This document shows positions 49,449-59,251 of a DNA stretch of 64,000 nucleotides, piece after piece (the stretch's first letter is position 1; each line of letters starts with the position of its first letter). Origin of the DNA: Lachnospiraceae bacterium (GTDB lineage Bacteria; Bacillota; Clostridia; Lachnospirales; Lachnospiraceae); NCBI GenBank assembly GCA_029053015.1, contig JAIDHX010000037.1, forward strand, positions 93,526 through 157,525, given 5' to 3'. The position numbers and the translations under genes are program-made. The notes under the pieces were generated by a model. That model ran no database searches and was not told the DNA's origin. It saw nothing but the letters and a program-made list of their open reading frames with translations.

Positions 49449-51698
49449 TTGGACGAAAGATATGCGGATATTATTATAGATATTGCACATGAGAAGGTGG
49501 ATCGCCCTTTTCAGTACCGGATTCCCGAAGCCCTTAGAGAGCAGGTTGCGGAAGGGAGCTGCGTCAGGGTGCCCTTTGGCGCGGGCAACCGGCTGCGGAA
49601 GGGTTATGTGGTGGCAGTGAAGGATACGGCGGAGTTTGAACCTTCGAAGATCAAAGAGATTGACAGTGTGGAAACGGGCGGTGTTTCCGTGGAAGGAAGG
49701 CAGATTCTTCTCGCGGCATTCCTGAAAAGAAATTATGGTTCGACCATGATTCAGGCGTTGAAAACAGTGCTTCCCGCCAAAGTGTCCGTCAGGGCGCTGG
49801 AGCAAAAAAGCGTGCGCCTTGCCATAGGGCGCGATGAGGCTAAGGAGACGCTTTTGGTGCTTGAAAAAAAGCATCAGACGGCAAGGGCGCGTCTTTTAAA
49901 AGAGCTGCTTTCCGTAGACTGCCTGCCCTATGCACTTGTGACGGGAAAGCTGAATGTCAGCAGTGCCGCCATAAAGGCGCTGGCAGAACAGCATATCGTA
50001 TCGGTGGATACGGAGAAGAAGCTGCGCAACCCCATCCGAATACAGGCGGAAGGCGCAGATAAAAAGCGATTAAGCCCTGCACAGCAAAGTGCCGTGGACA
50101 CGGTACTTTCCGATTTTGATGCAGGCATACACAAAACCTATCTGCTGCACGGCATAACGGGGAGCGGAAAGACTGAGGTTTATATGCATCTGATAGAGGG
50201 CGTGCTAAAACGCGGCAGGCAGGCCATTGTGCTGATACCGGAAATCGCCCTGACCTACCAGACGCTTATGCGGTTTTACAGCCGTTTCGGCGACAGGGTA
50301 TCCGTGATGAATTCCACGTTGTCCGCGGGCGAGAAATATGACCAGTGCGAGAGGGCAAAGCGGGGAGAAATTGATATTATTATCGGTCCCCGCTCGGCTT
50401 TGTTTACACCGTTTCCCAATATAGGGCTGATTGTCATGGACGAGGAGCACGAGAACAGCTACAAGAGCGAAAGTTCTCCGAAGTACCATGCGAGGGAGAC
50501 GGCGGAGGAAGTGGCGCGGATGCACGGGGCGAGCGTGGTGCTCGGCTCGGCAACGCCTTCTCTGGAAGCGTCCTACAGGGCAGAGCGGGGAGAGTACACA
50601 AAGCTTTCCCTGACGGAAAGGCTGACAGGCGGGCAGCTTCCCGTTGTTCATGTGGTGGATTTGCGGAAGGAGTTAAAAGAAGGAAACCGCTCTATTTTCA
50701 GCAGAAAGCTGCAGGAACTGCTTGACGACAGGCTGGCAAAAAAGCAGCAGAGTATGCTTTTCATCAACAGAAGAGGGTACGCCGGTTTTGTTTCCTGCCG
50801 TGCCTGCGGGCACGTGATGAAATGTCCGCACTGCTCCGTGTCGCTGTCAGAGCACAAAGGCGGCAGGCTGATTTGCCACTACTGCGGCTATGGGGAGCCT
50901 GCGGTCCGAAGCTGTCCAATCTGTAAATCGCCTTATATATCGGGATTCCGGGCAGGAACGCAGCAGATTGAAGAAAAGCTGAAGGAATTGTATCCAAAGG
51001 CGCGGGTGCTCCGCATGGATGCGGATACGACGAAGCAAAAGGAAAGCTACGAAAAGATACTTGCCGCCTTTGCGGGCGGGGAAGCGGATATTTTAATCGG
51101 CACACAGATGATTGTGAAAGGCCATGATTTCCCGAATGTAACGCTGGTCGGCGTGCTGGCGGCAGACTTGTCGCTGTCTGTCGGGGACTACCGCGCCGCG
51201 GAACGCACCTTCCAGCTTCTGGTGCAGGCGGCGGGCAGAGCCGGAAGAGGCGTACTGTCCGGAGAGGTCGTGATACAGACCTACCAGCCTGACAATGCAG
51301 CCATTGTCCATGCGGCGGCGCAGGATTACAAAGGATTTTACGAAGAAGAAATCCTGTACAGAGAGTTGCTGCGGTATCCGCCGGTCTGCAATATGATGGC
51401 GGTACAGATATTTGCCAAGGAAGAAAAAGCAGGGGAAGAACTGGCAAAAAAACTCGCCGAACTGGCGGAAAGTTTTCAGGATACGGCGCAGCGGGCGGAC
51501 AGGCGGCTTTTGGTGATTGGACCGGCTCCGGCGGCTGTCGGCAGGGTAAATGATATTTTTCGCTTTGTATTCTATGTAAAATATGAAAATTATGATACAC
51601 TAGTTGAGGTAAAGGATAAAATAGAGGAACAGGCGGCGTCCATGCAGTTAAAAAACGAGATGCTGCAGATTGATTTTAATCCTGTCAATGCATTTTAA
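49449..51698 (+). CDS. priA: Primosomal protein N' (replication restart helicase PriA)
   Basis: A superfamily 2 helicase of 749 residues that reloads the replisome at stalled forks. The N-terminal DNA-binding domain is followed by Walker A GITGSGKTEVYMHLI, the DEEH box in LIVMDEEHENSYK, and eight cysteines in a zinc region (SCRACGHVMKCPHCSVSL, CHYCGYGEPAVRSCPIC). The later helicase motifs GTQMIVKGHDFPNVTLVGV and QAAGRAGRG are complete. The start is a TTG at 49449, which gives the usual PriA N terminus (YADIIIDIAHEKVDRPFQYR). Confidence 0.95.
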   Translation: MDERYADIIIDIAHEKVDRPFQYRIPEALREQVAEGSCVRVPFGAGNRLRKGYVVAVKDTAEFEPSKIKEIDSVETGGVSVEGRQILLAAFLKRNYGSTMIQALKTVLPAKVSVRALEQKSVRLAIGRDEAKETLLVLEKKHQTARARLLKELLSVDCLPYALVTGKLNVSSAAIKALAEQHIVSVDTEKKLRNPIRIQAEGADKKRLSPAQQSAVDTVLSDFDAGIHKTYLLHGITGSGKTEVYMHLIEGVLKRGRQAIVLIPEIALTYQTLMRFYSRFGDRVSVMNSTLSAGEKYDQCERAKRGEIDIIIGPRSALFTPFPNIGLIVMDEEHENSYKSESSPKYHARETAEEVARMHGASVVLGSATPSLEASYRAERGEYTKLSLTERLTGGQLPVVHVVDLRKELKEGNRSIFSRKLQELLDDRLAKKQQSMLFINRRGYAGFVSCRACGHVMKCPHCSVSLSEHKGGRLICHYCGYGEPAVRSCPICKSPYISGFRAGTQQIEEKLKELYPKARVLRMDADTTKQKESYEKILAAFAGGEADILIGTQMIVKGHDFPNVTLVGVLAADLSLSVGDYRAAERTFQLLVQAAGRAGRGVLSGEVVIQTYQPDNAAIVHAAAQDYKGFYEEEILYRELLRYPPVCNMMAVQIFAKEEKAGEELAKKLAELAESFQDTAQRADRRLLVIGPAPAAVGRVNDIFRFVFYVKYENYDTLVEVKDKIEEQAASMQLKNEMLQIDFNPVNAF

Positions 51699-51742
51699 GC
51701 GATGCTTAGGAGAAGACCGGACAGAAAGGGAAGGATAAGAAA

Positions 51743-52234
51743 ATGGCACTGAGAAATATCAGAGAGATTGGAGACGCGGTATTAACCAAAACCTGCAAGG
51801 AGGTAAAGGAGATGACGCCGCGGACGAAGGAATTGATTGAGGATATGCTGGACACCATGTATGAGGCGGACGGCGTCGGACTGGCTGCGCCGCAGGTGGG
51901 CGTACTGAAGAGAATTGTGGTAATCGACGTGACCGGCGAAGACCCCTATGTGATGATAAATCCGCGTATTGTCGAGATGAGTGGAGAGCAGACAGGGCAG
52001 GAAGGATGCTTAAGTGTACCCGGCAAATGCGGGATTGTAACCCGTCCGAATTATGTGAAGGCGGTGGCCCTCGATATCGATATGAAGCCCTATGAGGTGG
52101 AGGGAACAGAGCTTCTGGCGCGTGCCATCTGCCATGAACTGGATCATTTGGACGGACATCTCTATGTGGAAAAGGCAGAAGGCGGACTGCGTGACTTGGG
52201 AGAGCCGGTAGAGGAGGAAGAAGACGAGGAATGA
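51743..52234 (+). CDS. def: Peptide deformylase
   Basis: Metallo-enzyme of 163 residues that removes formyl groups from nascent proteins. All three motifs are seen: GVGLAAPQVGV, EGCLSVPGKCG (metal Cys) and ICHELDHLDG (HExxH). The C-terminal acidic tail EEEEDEE is somewhat unusual. Its stop codon overlaps the fmt start by four bases (ATGA), and the two are the classic formylation pair. Confidence 0.96.
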   Translation: MALRNIREIGDAVLTKTCKEVKEMTPRTKELIEDMLDTMYEADGVGLAAPQVGVLKRIVVIDVTGEDPYVMINPRIVEMSGEQTGQEGCLSVPGKCGIVTRPNYVKAVALDIDMKPYEVEGTELLARAICHELDHLDGHLYVEKAEGGLRDLGEPVEEEEDEE

Positions 52235-53193
52235 AAATCATATTTTTTGGAACGCCGGATTTTGCGGCAGGCGCCCTGCAGGCATTGTTAGACAGCGGAC
52301 ATACTGTGGCGGCTGTGGTGACGCAGCCTGACAAGGCAAAGGGACGGAGCAAAACGCCTGTGTATTCTCCGGTAAAGGAATGTGCCGTAAAAGCAGGCAT
52401 TCCGGTCTTGCAGCCGGCGCGGGTCAAGTCGCCCGATTCGGTGGAGGCGCTTAGAGCTTACGAGGCGGACGTCTTTATTGTAGCGGCGTTTGGACAGATA
52501 TTGTCGAAGGAAATTCTCGACATGCCGCGGTTGGGCTGCCTGAATATCCATGCTTCGCTGCTTCCGGCATACCGCGGGGCAAGTCCCATCCAATGGGCGG
52601 TGATAAACGGAGAGGAAAAAACCGGAGTCACCATCATGCAGATGGATGAAGGGGTGGATACAGGAGATATTTTATACCAGAAGGAAATAAAGCTTGACGA
52701 AAAGGAGACGGGAGAGTCCCTCTTTGAAAAGCTTGCGGTGCTGGGCGCAGAAGCCATTATAGAAGCACTGGAGCTTCTTCCCGCAGGAAAGCTTGTGAGG
52801 GTGGCGCAGTGTGAGGAGAAGGCGACGCATACCGGCATGATTCACAAGGACATGGGGGAAATCGACTGGAGCATGAGCGCAGAGAGGCTGGAAAGACTTG
52901 TGCGGGGATTAAATTCCTGGCCGAGCGCTTTTACCTTCTGGGAGGGGAAACAGCTTAAAATATGGGAGAGTGACGTCTGTAAGGATGAGGAGCTTTCAGA
53001 AGAAGCAGAGTATGAAAAGAAAGCAGCGGCGGGAACTGTCATCAAGGTGGAAAAGAACCGTTTTGCCGTCAAGTGCGGCGAGGGCGCGCTCTGGATACTG
53101 TCACTCCAGTTAGAGGGAAAGAAGCGGATGCGCACGCTGGATTTCCTTCTCGGCAATGGAATCAAACAGGGAAGTGTTTTCGAAGGGAGGTAG
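52231..53193 (+). CDS. fmt: Methionyl-tRNA formyltransferase
   Basis: A 320-residue enzyme that formylates initiator Met-tRNA using 10-formyl-THF. Motifs: IIFFGTPDFAAGAL at the N terminus, then NIHASLLPAYRGASPIQWAV with the catalytic Asn and His, and GVTIMQMDEGVDTGDIL. The C-terminal tRNA-binding domain follows (residues about 210-320). It is coupled to def by overlap and lies three bases from the next gene. Confidence 0.96.
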   Translation: MKIIFFGTPDFAAGALQALLDSGHTVAAVVTQPDKAKGRSKTPVYSPVKECAVKAGIPVLQPARVKSPDSVEALRAYEADVFIVAAFGQILSKEILDMPRLGCLNIHASLLPAYRGASPIQWAVINGEEKTGVTIMQMDEGVDTGDILYQKEIKLDEKETGESLFEKLAVLGAEAIIEALELLPAGKLVRVAQCEEKATHTGMIHKDMGEIDWSMSAERLERLVRGLNSWPSAFTFWEGKQLKIWESDVCKDEELSEEAEYEKKAAAGTVIKVEKNRFAVKCGEGALWILSLQLEGKKRMRTLDFLLGNGIKQGSVFEGR

Positions 53194-53196
53194 AAT

Positions 53197-53904
53197 ATGC
53201 CATACTACTATTCTTACTATTTTGAACCTACCTATCTGTTGGTGATACTGGGCGCTCTGTTCTGTATGCTGACCAGTGTATGGGTAAACAGCGCCATGAA
53301 AAAATACCACAGAGAGGGGAACACAAGAGGGCTTACCGGTGCGGCGGCAGCAGAGAGAATACTGCGGGATGCGGGGCTCTATGATGTACGGGTGGAATGT
53401 CTGTCCAAGGGTTCGGGCGACCATTACGACCCGAGGACAAGGACGGTACGCCTTTCCTATGAAAATTATAACTACGCGACGGTGACGGCTGTGGCGGTAG
53501 CGGCACATGAGTGCGGACATGCCAAACAGCATCAGGAGGGATATGCGCCGCTTAAGCTGCGCACGGCGATGGCGCCTGCCGTTTCCATAGCCAATTATGT
53601 CGGCATGCCCCTTATTTTTCTGGGGATCTTTTTAAGTTTTAACCAGACTTTAATCAATATCGGCATATGGGTGTTTGCAATTGCCGTGGCATTTCAACTG
53701 ATTACCCTGCCGGTAGAGTTTAATGCTTCCGCAAGGGCGCTGCAGAACATAGAAATCAGCGGTCTGCTTTCGGCTGCGGAGCAGCCCGGGGCGAAGAAAG
53801 TGCTGACGGCGGCAGCGATGACCTATGTGGCAGGTGCGGCGGCAGCGCTTTTACAGATGCTGCGTCTGATCATTTTATTTGGCGGCAACCGGCGGAATGA
53901 TTAG
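53197..53904 (+). CDS. YugP-type membrane zinc metallopeptidase
   Basis: A 235-residue membrane protein of the YugP family. It has membrane segments at the N terminus and near residues 125-175 and 200-230, with the zinc motif VAAHECGHAKQHQEG (HExxH) between. A substrate has not been firmly shown in the family. It is embedded in the def-fmt-rsmB operon, which is a common position in Clostridia. Confidence 0.88.
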   Translation: MPYYYSYYFEPTYLLVILGALFCMLTSVWVNSAMKKYHREGNTRGLTGAAAAERILRDAGLYDVRVECLSKGSGDHYDPRTRTVRLSYENYNYATVTAVAVAAHECGHAKQHQEGYAPLKLRTAMAPAVSIANYVGMPLIFLGIFLSFNQTLINIGIWVFAIAVAFQLITLPVEFNASARALQNIEISGLLSAAEQPGAKKVLTAAAMTYVAGAAAALLQMLRLIILFGGNRRND

Positions 53905-53930
53905 CGTGAGAATATGGGAAAGGTAAGAGA

Positions 53931-55286
53931 ATGGCGGAAAATATAAGGGAAATTGTGCTGGACATGCTCATGGAGGAGGAAAAAGGAGAAGTCTACTCAC
54001 ACAGGCTTGTCTTTGATGTACTCGCAAAGTACGACTATCTGACGGCACAGGAAAAGGCTTTTATCAAGCGGGTATTCGAGGGTACCATCGAGCGGCGGAT
54101 AGAGTTGGATTACAGGCTGAATCAGGTGGCGAGTGTACCGGTAAAAAAGATGAAGCCGCTTATCCGCAATCTGCTGCGTATGAGCGCCTATCAGATATTT
54201 TATATGGATGGCGTGCCGGATGCAGCGGCGGTCAATGAAGCCGTGAAGCTGGCACAAAAAAGAAAGTTTGTCAGCCTGAAAGGGTTTGTCAATGGTGTGC
54301 TGAGAAAGCTTGCCGCCATGGGAGAAGCAGGGCTTCCTTCGGAGGAGCAAGAGCCGAAAGCCTTTCTTTCCGTGGCTTTTTCCATGCCGGAATGGATAGT
54401 GGAACATTTTTTGAACCTGTACGATTACGAAGAAACCAAAGCGTTTTTTGCAGCACTTTTAGAGGTGCGTCCCGTCACAATCCGGTTTGCGGCACGGCTT
54501 ACCGAAGAGGAGCGGGAAGCGCTGATACAGAGATGGAGTGAGAAAGGTGTTAAGGTATCACGCCACCCCCATGTAAAACAGGCATATTATCTGGAAAACT
54601 GCGACAATATCGTTTATCTGCCCGGCTTTTCGGAGGGGAAGTTTACGGTGCAGGATGCCAGCTCCATGCTGGCAGTTGCCGCCGCTGGCATAAAGGCCGG
54701 CGACACTGTGATAGACGTATGCGCGGCGCCCGGCGGAAAGGCTATGCTTGCTGCGGAATATGCAGGTGCAGGCGGCAGGGTGGAAGCGCGGGATATCACG
54801 GAGGGCAAAATTGCAAAAATTGCAGAAAATATTGCCCGCATGAAGCCGGACAACATAAGCGTGAAGGTGTGGGACGCCTCCGTTTTTGACGAAACGGCAG
54901 AAGAAAGCGCAGATGTGGTGCTGGCGGATGTTCCCTGCTCGGGGCTGGGCGTTATGGGCAAAAAGCGGGATATTAAGTACAGGCAGAGCAAAGAATCGCT
55001 GTCGGAGCTGGCAGTGCTGCAGAAGGCAATTGTCAGGCAGGCGGCTTCCTATGTGAAGCCGGGCGGGATTCTGCTATACAGCACCTGTACCATAAACCCT
55101 GCCGAAAATGAGGAAATGGCTGATTTTATCTGTAAAGAGCTTGGGTTTTCGCCGGAGTCGATAGAAGCGTATCTGCCGGATATACCAGAAAAAGAAACGG
55201 CAAAGCAGGGGTATATACAGCTTTTGCCGCAGCGCCATAACACGGACGGATTCTTTTTTGCCCGTCTGAGAAAACGGAAAAAGTAA
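53931..55286 (+). CDS. rsmB: 16S rRNA (cytosine-967-C5)-methyltransferase
   Basis: A 451-residue enzyme that methylates C967 of 16S rRNA. The N-terminal NusB-like RNA-binding domain (about 1-135) precedes a Rossmann methyltransferase domain with CAAPGGKAMLAAEY (SAM) and DVPCSGLGVMG plus STCTINPAENEEM, which hold the two catalytic cysteines. It overlaps rlmN by one base. Confidence 0.94.
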   Translation: MAENIREIVLDMLMEEEKGEVYSHRLVFDVLAKYDYLTAQEKAFIKRVFEGTIERRIELDYRLNQVASVPVKKMKPLIRNLLRMSAYQIFYMDGVPDAAAVNEAVKLAQKRKFVSLKGFVNGVLRKLAAMGEAGLPSEEQEPKAFLSVAFSMPEWIVEHFLNLYDYEETKAFFAALLEVRPVTIRFAARLTEEEREALIQRWSEKGVKVSRHPHVKQAYYLENCDNIVYLPGFSEGKFTVQDASSMLAVAAAGIKAGDTVIDVCAAPGGKAMLAAEYAGAGGRVEARDITEGKIAKIAENIARMKPDNISVKVWDASVFDETAEESADVVLADVPCSGLGVMGKKRDIKYRQSKESLSELAVLQKAIVRQAASYVKPGGILLYSTCTINPAENEEMADFICKELGFSPESIEAYLPDIPEKETAKQGYIQLLPQRHNTDGFFFARLRKRKK

Positions 55287-56350
55287 TGAAAGGAACTCAA
55301 ATTTTGAAGGAAAAGAAGGATATCAAGTCCATGACGCTTTCTGAGCTTACGGCGGAAATGGATGCGCTCTCGGAAAAGTCTTTTCGGGCAAAGCAGTGTT
55401 ACGAGTGGATGCATGGAAAGCTGGCGTGCAGTTTTTCTGAAATGACGAATCTGTCCAAGGATTTTAGAGAAAAATGTGGGAACAATTATGAGTATACGGT
55501 TGCCGAAGCGGCGGATGTAAGGGAGTCTAAGGTGGACGGGACGAAAAAGTTTCTGTTCCGGTTTGCGGACGGCAATATGGTAGAAAGCGTTTGGATGCAG
55601 TACAAGCACGGCAATTCCGTCTGTATCTCATCGCAGGCGGGCTGCCGCATGGGATGTAAGTTCTGCGCCTCCACACTGGACGGACTGGTGCGGAATCTTT
55701 CCCCTTCGGAAATGCTGGAGCAGGTGTATGCCATAACCAGGCTGACGGGTGAGCGGGTTTCCAATGTGGTGGTGATGGGAACGGGAGAGCCTTTGGACAA
55801 TTACGACAATCTGCTCCGTTTTATCCGGCTTCTTTCGGATGAAAACGGGCTGCATATCAGCCAGAGGAATATCACGGTATCCACCTGCGGGCTTGTGCCG
55901 GAGATGTACAGGCTTGCGGACGAGGGGCTGCAGATTACGCTGGCACTTTCCCTTCATGCGACGACGGACGAAAAGAGGAAGAGCCTCATGCCGATTGCCA
56001 ACCGCTACAGCATAAATGAACTGATGAAGGCATGTGACTATTATGCAAAAAAGACGGGCAGGCGGATTAGCTTTGAGTACAGCCTGATAGACGGCGTCAA
56101 CGACACCGGGGAGGACGCGGAGCTGCTTTTGGCGCTGGCAAAGCACCGTCTCTGCCATGTCAACCTGATTCCGGTAAACCCCATTAAGGAGCGGAATTTT
56201 ACCCGTTCGGACACAAAGAAAATCGAAGCATTTAAAAATAAACTTGAAAAAAACAAAATAAATGTTACTATAAGAAGAGAAATGGGGCGGGACATTGACG
56301 GTGCCTGCGGACAACTTCGAAGAAGTCACATATTATTGCAAGGAGAATGA
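55286..56350 (+). CDS. rlmN: Dual-specificity RNA methyltransferase RlmN
   Basis: A 354-residue radical SAM enzyme that methylates A2503 of 23S rRNA and A37 of some tRNAs. The cluster motif is GCRMGCKFCAST (CxxxCxxC), followed by NVVVMGTGEPLDNYDN. The second conserved cysteine is in DGACGQLRR near the C terminus. It is an ordinary RlmN and not Cfr, because the sequence and operon position are those of the housekeeping gene. It overlaps rsmB and the PP2C gene by a few bases. Confidence 0.95.
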   Translation: MKGTQILKEKKDIKSMTLSELTAEMDALSEKSFRAKQCYEWMHGKLACSFSEMTNLSKDFREKCGNNYEYTVAEAADVRESKVDGTKKFLFRFADGNMVESVWMQYKHGNSVCISSQAGCRMGCKFCASTLDGLVRNLSPSEMLEQVYAITRLTGERVSNVVVMGTGEPLDNYDNLLRFIRLLSDENGLHISQRNITVSTCGLVPEMYRLADEGLQITLALSLHATTDEKRKSLMPIANRYSINELMKACDYYAKKTGRRISFEYSLIDGVNDTGEDAELLLALAKHRLCHVNLIPVNPIKERNFTRSDTKKIEAFKNKLEKNKINVTIRREMGRDIDGACGQLRRSHILLQGE

Positions 56351-57084
56351 CGGTGCTAAAAACGTTTTCCATTACTGACATAGGAAAGAAAAGAAAACTG
56401 AATCAGGATTATGTTTATACATCCGAGCGGACTGTAGGAAACCTGCCGAATCTTTTCATTGTGGCGGACGGCATGGGAGGGCATAACGCAGGCGATTATG
56501 CATCCAAGTTTACGGTGGAAACCATTGTGGAAGAAATCAGGACGGCCACGGAGAAAAATCCGGAAGAGATATTAAAGAGGGCGATAGAAACCGCCAACGG
56601 CAAGGTGCTTCGGATGGCAGGCGAAAATCCGGAACTGGAAGGCATGGGAACCACTGTGGTTGCGGCCACCTGCATAGGCGAAGAGCTGCATGTCGCCAAT
56701 GTGGGGGATTCGCGGCTCTATGTGATCGGCGAAAAGATTACGCAGGTTACGAGGGACCATTCCCTTGTGGAAGAGATGATACGGATGGGTGGAATCGACA
56801 GGCAGTCCGCCAGAAACCACCCTGACAAAAATATTATTACAAGAGCGATAGGGGCGGAAGACTATATTGACATTGACTTTTTTCATGTCAGCCTGTCAAG
56901 GGGAGATATTGTGCTGATGTGCTCGGACGGCCTGACCAATATGCTGGAAGACGAAGAAATCCGTATGATTTTAGACGGACAGAGGGACATTGTGGAAAAA
57001 GCAGAGCAGCTGGTTAAGGCGGCCAACAACAACGGCGGCAAGGATAATATAACTGTAGTGCTTATCGAGCCGTTTGCAGAATAG
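56347..57084 (+). CDS. prpC: PP2C-family serine/threonine phosphatase
   Basis: A 245-residue Mn2+-dependent phosphatase that reverses phosphorylation by the PASTA kinase encoded next. PP2C metal motifs are visible: GKKRKLNQDYVYT, FIVADGMGGHNAGD, HVANVGDSRLYVI, MCSDGLTNML and GGKDNITVVLI. It overlaps rlmN by four bases and lies directly before prkC, the standard arrangement. Confidence 0.94.
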   Translation: MTVLKTFSITDIGKKRKLNQDYVYTSERTVGNLPNLFIVADGMGGHNAGDYASKFTVETIVEEIRTATEKNPEEILKRAIETANGKVLRMAGENPELEGMGTTVVAATCIGEELHVANVGDSRLYVIGEKITQVTRDHSLVEEMIRMGGIDRQSARNHPDKNIITRAIGAEDYIDIDFFHVSLSRGDIVLMCSDGLTNMLEDEEIRMILDGQRDIVEKAEQLVKAANNNGGKDNITVVLIEPFAE

Positions 57085-57138
57085 TTGAGGAGTGAAGCAG
57101 TATCACAGGCGAAGCTTGCGATATGCATAGGAGTAAAC

Positions 57139-59232
57139 ATGATTAAAATCGGAATGATGATTGGAGAACGCTACGAAATACTGGAAAAAATCGGAACCGG
57201 CGGCATGTCGGACGTATATAAGGCGAAGTGTCACAAGCTGAACCGTTTCGTGGCGGTAAAGGTGCTGAAGCAGGAATTTTCGGAAAATGCCAATTTTGTA
57301 TCCAAGTTCCGCGTGGAGGCGCAGGCGGCAGCAGGACTTATGCATCCCAATATTGTGAATGTATATGACGTCGGCGAAGAAAATGGTATTCACTACATTG
57401 TGATGGAACTGGTTGAGGGAATTACCCTGAAAAAATATATTGAGAAGAAGGCAAGGCTGTCCTACAAGGAGGCAGTCAGCATTGCCATTCAGGTGTCCAT
57501 GGGCATAGAGGCGGCTCACAACAACCATATCATTCACAGGGACATCAAGCCGCAGAATGTCATTATCTCCAAGGAGGGAAAGGTAAAGGTAACGGATTTC
57601 GGCATTGCAAAAGCAGCGACCAGCAATACCATAACCTCCAATGTGATGGGTTCCGTCCACTATACATCCCCCGAGCAGGCGAGGGGCGGCTACAGTGATG
57701 AGAAGAGCGATATCTATTCGTTAGGTATCACCATGTTTGAGATGCTGACGGGGCGCGTGCCCTTTAACGGAGAGACCACGGTGGCAATTGCCATTAAGCA
57801 TATTCAGGAGGAAATACCAAGTCCCAAGGATTTTGTGCCTGAGATTCCGGCAGGTGTGGAGTTGATTGTCTTAAAATGCTGCCAGAAAAGTCCGGACAGA
57901 AGATATCAGTCGATGGCGGAACTGATAGAGGATTTGAAGCAGTCTCTCATCAATCCGGAGGATACTTTTGTTGTGTTTAACGATCCGGACGAAGATGCAG
58001 CGACGAGATTCATTTCCGAAAATGAAATGGCGCAGATAAAACGGCAATCGGAGCGCAGGGATTACATGGAAGAAACCCTGCGGTTAAAGAGCGATACAGA
58101 GGAGATAGAGGAAGACGAGTATCCGGAGGAGGATTACGAGGACGGCTATGACCCGAAGATGGAGAGAATCACCACGATTCTTGCCGTGGTGGCGGGGCTT
58201 ATCATCTGTTGTGTGATTATCTATTTTGTGGGAAAGATTACCGGTATCTTCGGATTCGGCAAGGATGAACCGGGGACGCCGTCAACGGAACCGACTACTG
58301 TAGAGACTGAAATGGTACCTATGATAAAGGTTTCGGGGATGTCTGTTGCGGAAGCGCAGAAGGAACTTCGTGACATGGGGCTTTTGACTGAACTGAGCTA
58401 TGTGGAGTCAGAGGCATATGAGCAGAATATTGTAATCAGTGCGGATATCACGGAGGGAACCTCCGTGAAGAAGGGGACCACGGTAACGCTTACGGTCAGC
58501 GCGGGCACGGAGGGCAGAGAGGTTCCAAATGTCACGGGACTGTCCTATGAGGAAGCTGCCAACCAGCTTGTGACACAGGGCTTTACAGTCAACAGGACGG
58601 AGAGTTATTCTGCCGATGTGGAAAAGGGCAATGTTATTACCCAGAGTCCGGTAAGCGGGAAAGCGCCAATCGGTTCCGTGGTAACGGTAAATGTCAGTAT
58701 GGGGCAGGAGGACAACAAGGTCAGAGTGCCTGATTTGATGGGAAAGACGGAGGACGAAGCGACGTTCATGCTGATTGAAGCAGGACTTGCCGTGACGACA
58801 GGAGAGGTCTACTCCAGTGAGTATGAGGCAGGGCAGGTATGTTACCAAAGCTATTCCTATGGTTCGTATGTGAATCCCGGAACGACTGTGGAAATCAAGA
58901 TAAGCCTTGGTTCTGAGTCCGTCACGTACAAATATAATGCGAGTATAGAGGGACCATCCCTGGAGGAGGCTCCGGATTATGTTCCGGGAACTTCGGTGGG
59001 TGTGACAATCGTGGCAGACAATGGCAAGGTGCTTTTGGATACCACCACGACCACCTTCCCCTTAGCGGCAAACCACAATGGAATTCCTTCCCCGAGGGGC
59101 ACCATTACCTTTACTTACACAGTGACGGCGCCGAGCACGACCACCACCAACGAGGCGGGGGAGACAATTACGGTGCCCGGAGCCACCGAGACCAGAACCT
59201 TTACGCGTGCGGTAGAGTTTGTGAAAGAATAA
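57139..59232 (+). CDS. prkC: PASTA-domain Ser/Thr protein kinase (PrkC/Stk)
   Basis: Transmembrane sensor kinase of 697 residues. The kinase domain (about 8-270) has GTGGMSDVYKAK, VAVKVLK, IIHRDIKPQN, TDFGIAKA and SVHYTSPEQ. An acidic juxtamembrane region (about 320-345) precedes a membrane helix (about 350-372). Three PASTA repeats (about 395-590) that bind peptidoglycan fragments or lipid II follow. A Thr-rich tail of about 100 residues ends the protein. The ATG at 57139 follows AGGAG; a TTG at 57085 gives a longer but less likely start. It controls wall growth, germination or division in other Firmicutes. Confidence 0.94.
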   Translation: MIKIGMMIGERYEILEKIGTGGMSDVYKAKCHKLNRFVAVKVLKQEFSENANFVSKFRVEAQAAAGLMHPNIVNVYDVGEENGIHYIVMELVEGITLKKYIEKKARLSYKEAVSIAIQVSMGIEAAHNNHIIHRDIKPQNVIISKEGKVKVTDFGIAKAATSNTITSNVMGSVHYTSPEQARGGYSDEKSDIYSLGITMFEMLTGRVPFNGETTVAIAIKHIQEEIPSPKDFVPEIPAGVELIVLKCCQKSPDRRYQSMAELIEDLKQSLINPEDTFVVFNDPDEDAATRFISENEMAQIKRQSERRDYMEETLRLKSDTEEIEEDEYPEEDYEDGYDPKMERITTILAVVAGLIICCVIIYFVGKITGIFGFGKDEPGTPSTEPTTVETEMVPMIKVSGMSVAEAQKELRDMGLLTELSYVESEAYEQNIVISADITEGTSVKKGTTVTLTVSAGTEGREVPNVTGLSYEEAANQLVTQGFTVNRTESYSADVEKGNVITQSPVSGKAPIGSVVTVNVSMGQEDNKVRVPDLMGKTEDEATFMLIEAGLAVTTGEVYSSEYEAGQVCYQSYSYGSYVNPGTTVEIKISLGSESVTYKYNASIEGPSLEEAPDYVPGTSVGVTIVADNGKVLLDTTTTTFPLAANHNGIPSPRGTITFTYTVTAPSTTTTNEAGETITVPGATETRTFTRAVEFVKE

Positions 59233-59251
59233 GAGGAATGTCAGAACCGGT

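Noticed and set aside
55286..56350. Cfr-type resistance methyltransferase
   Set aside because: The protein is in the conserved rsmB-rlmN-prpC-prkC context and reads as ordinary RlmN; nothing specific to Cfr was seen.
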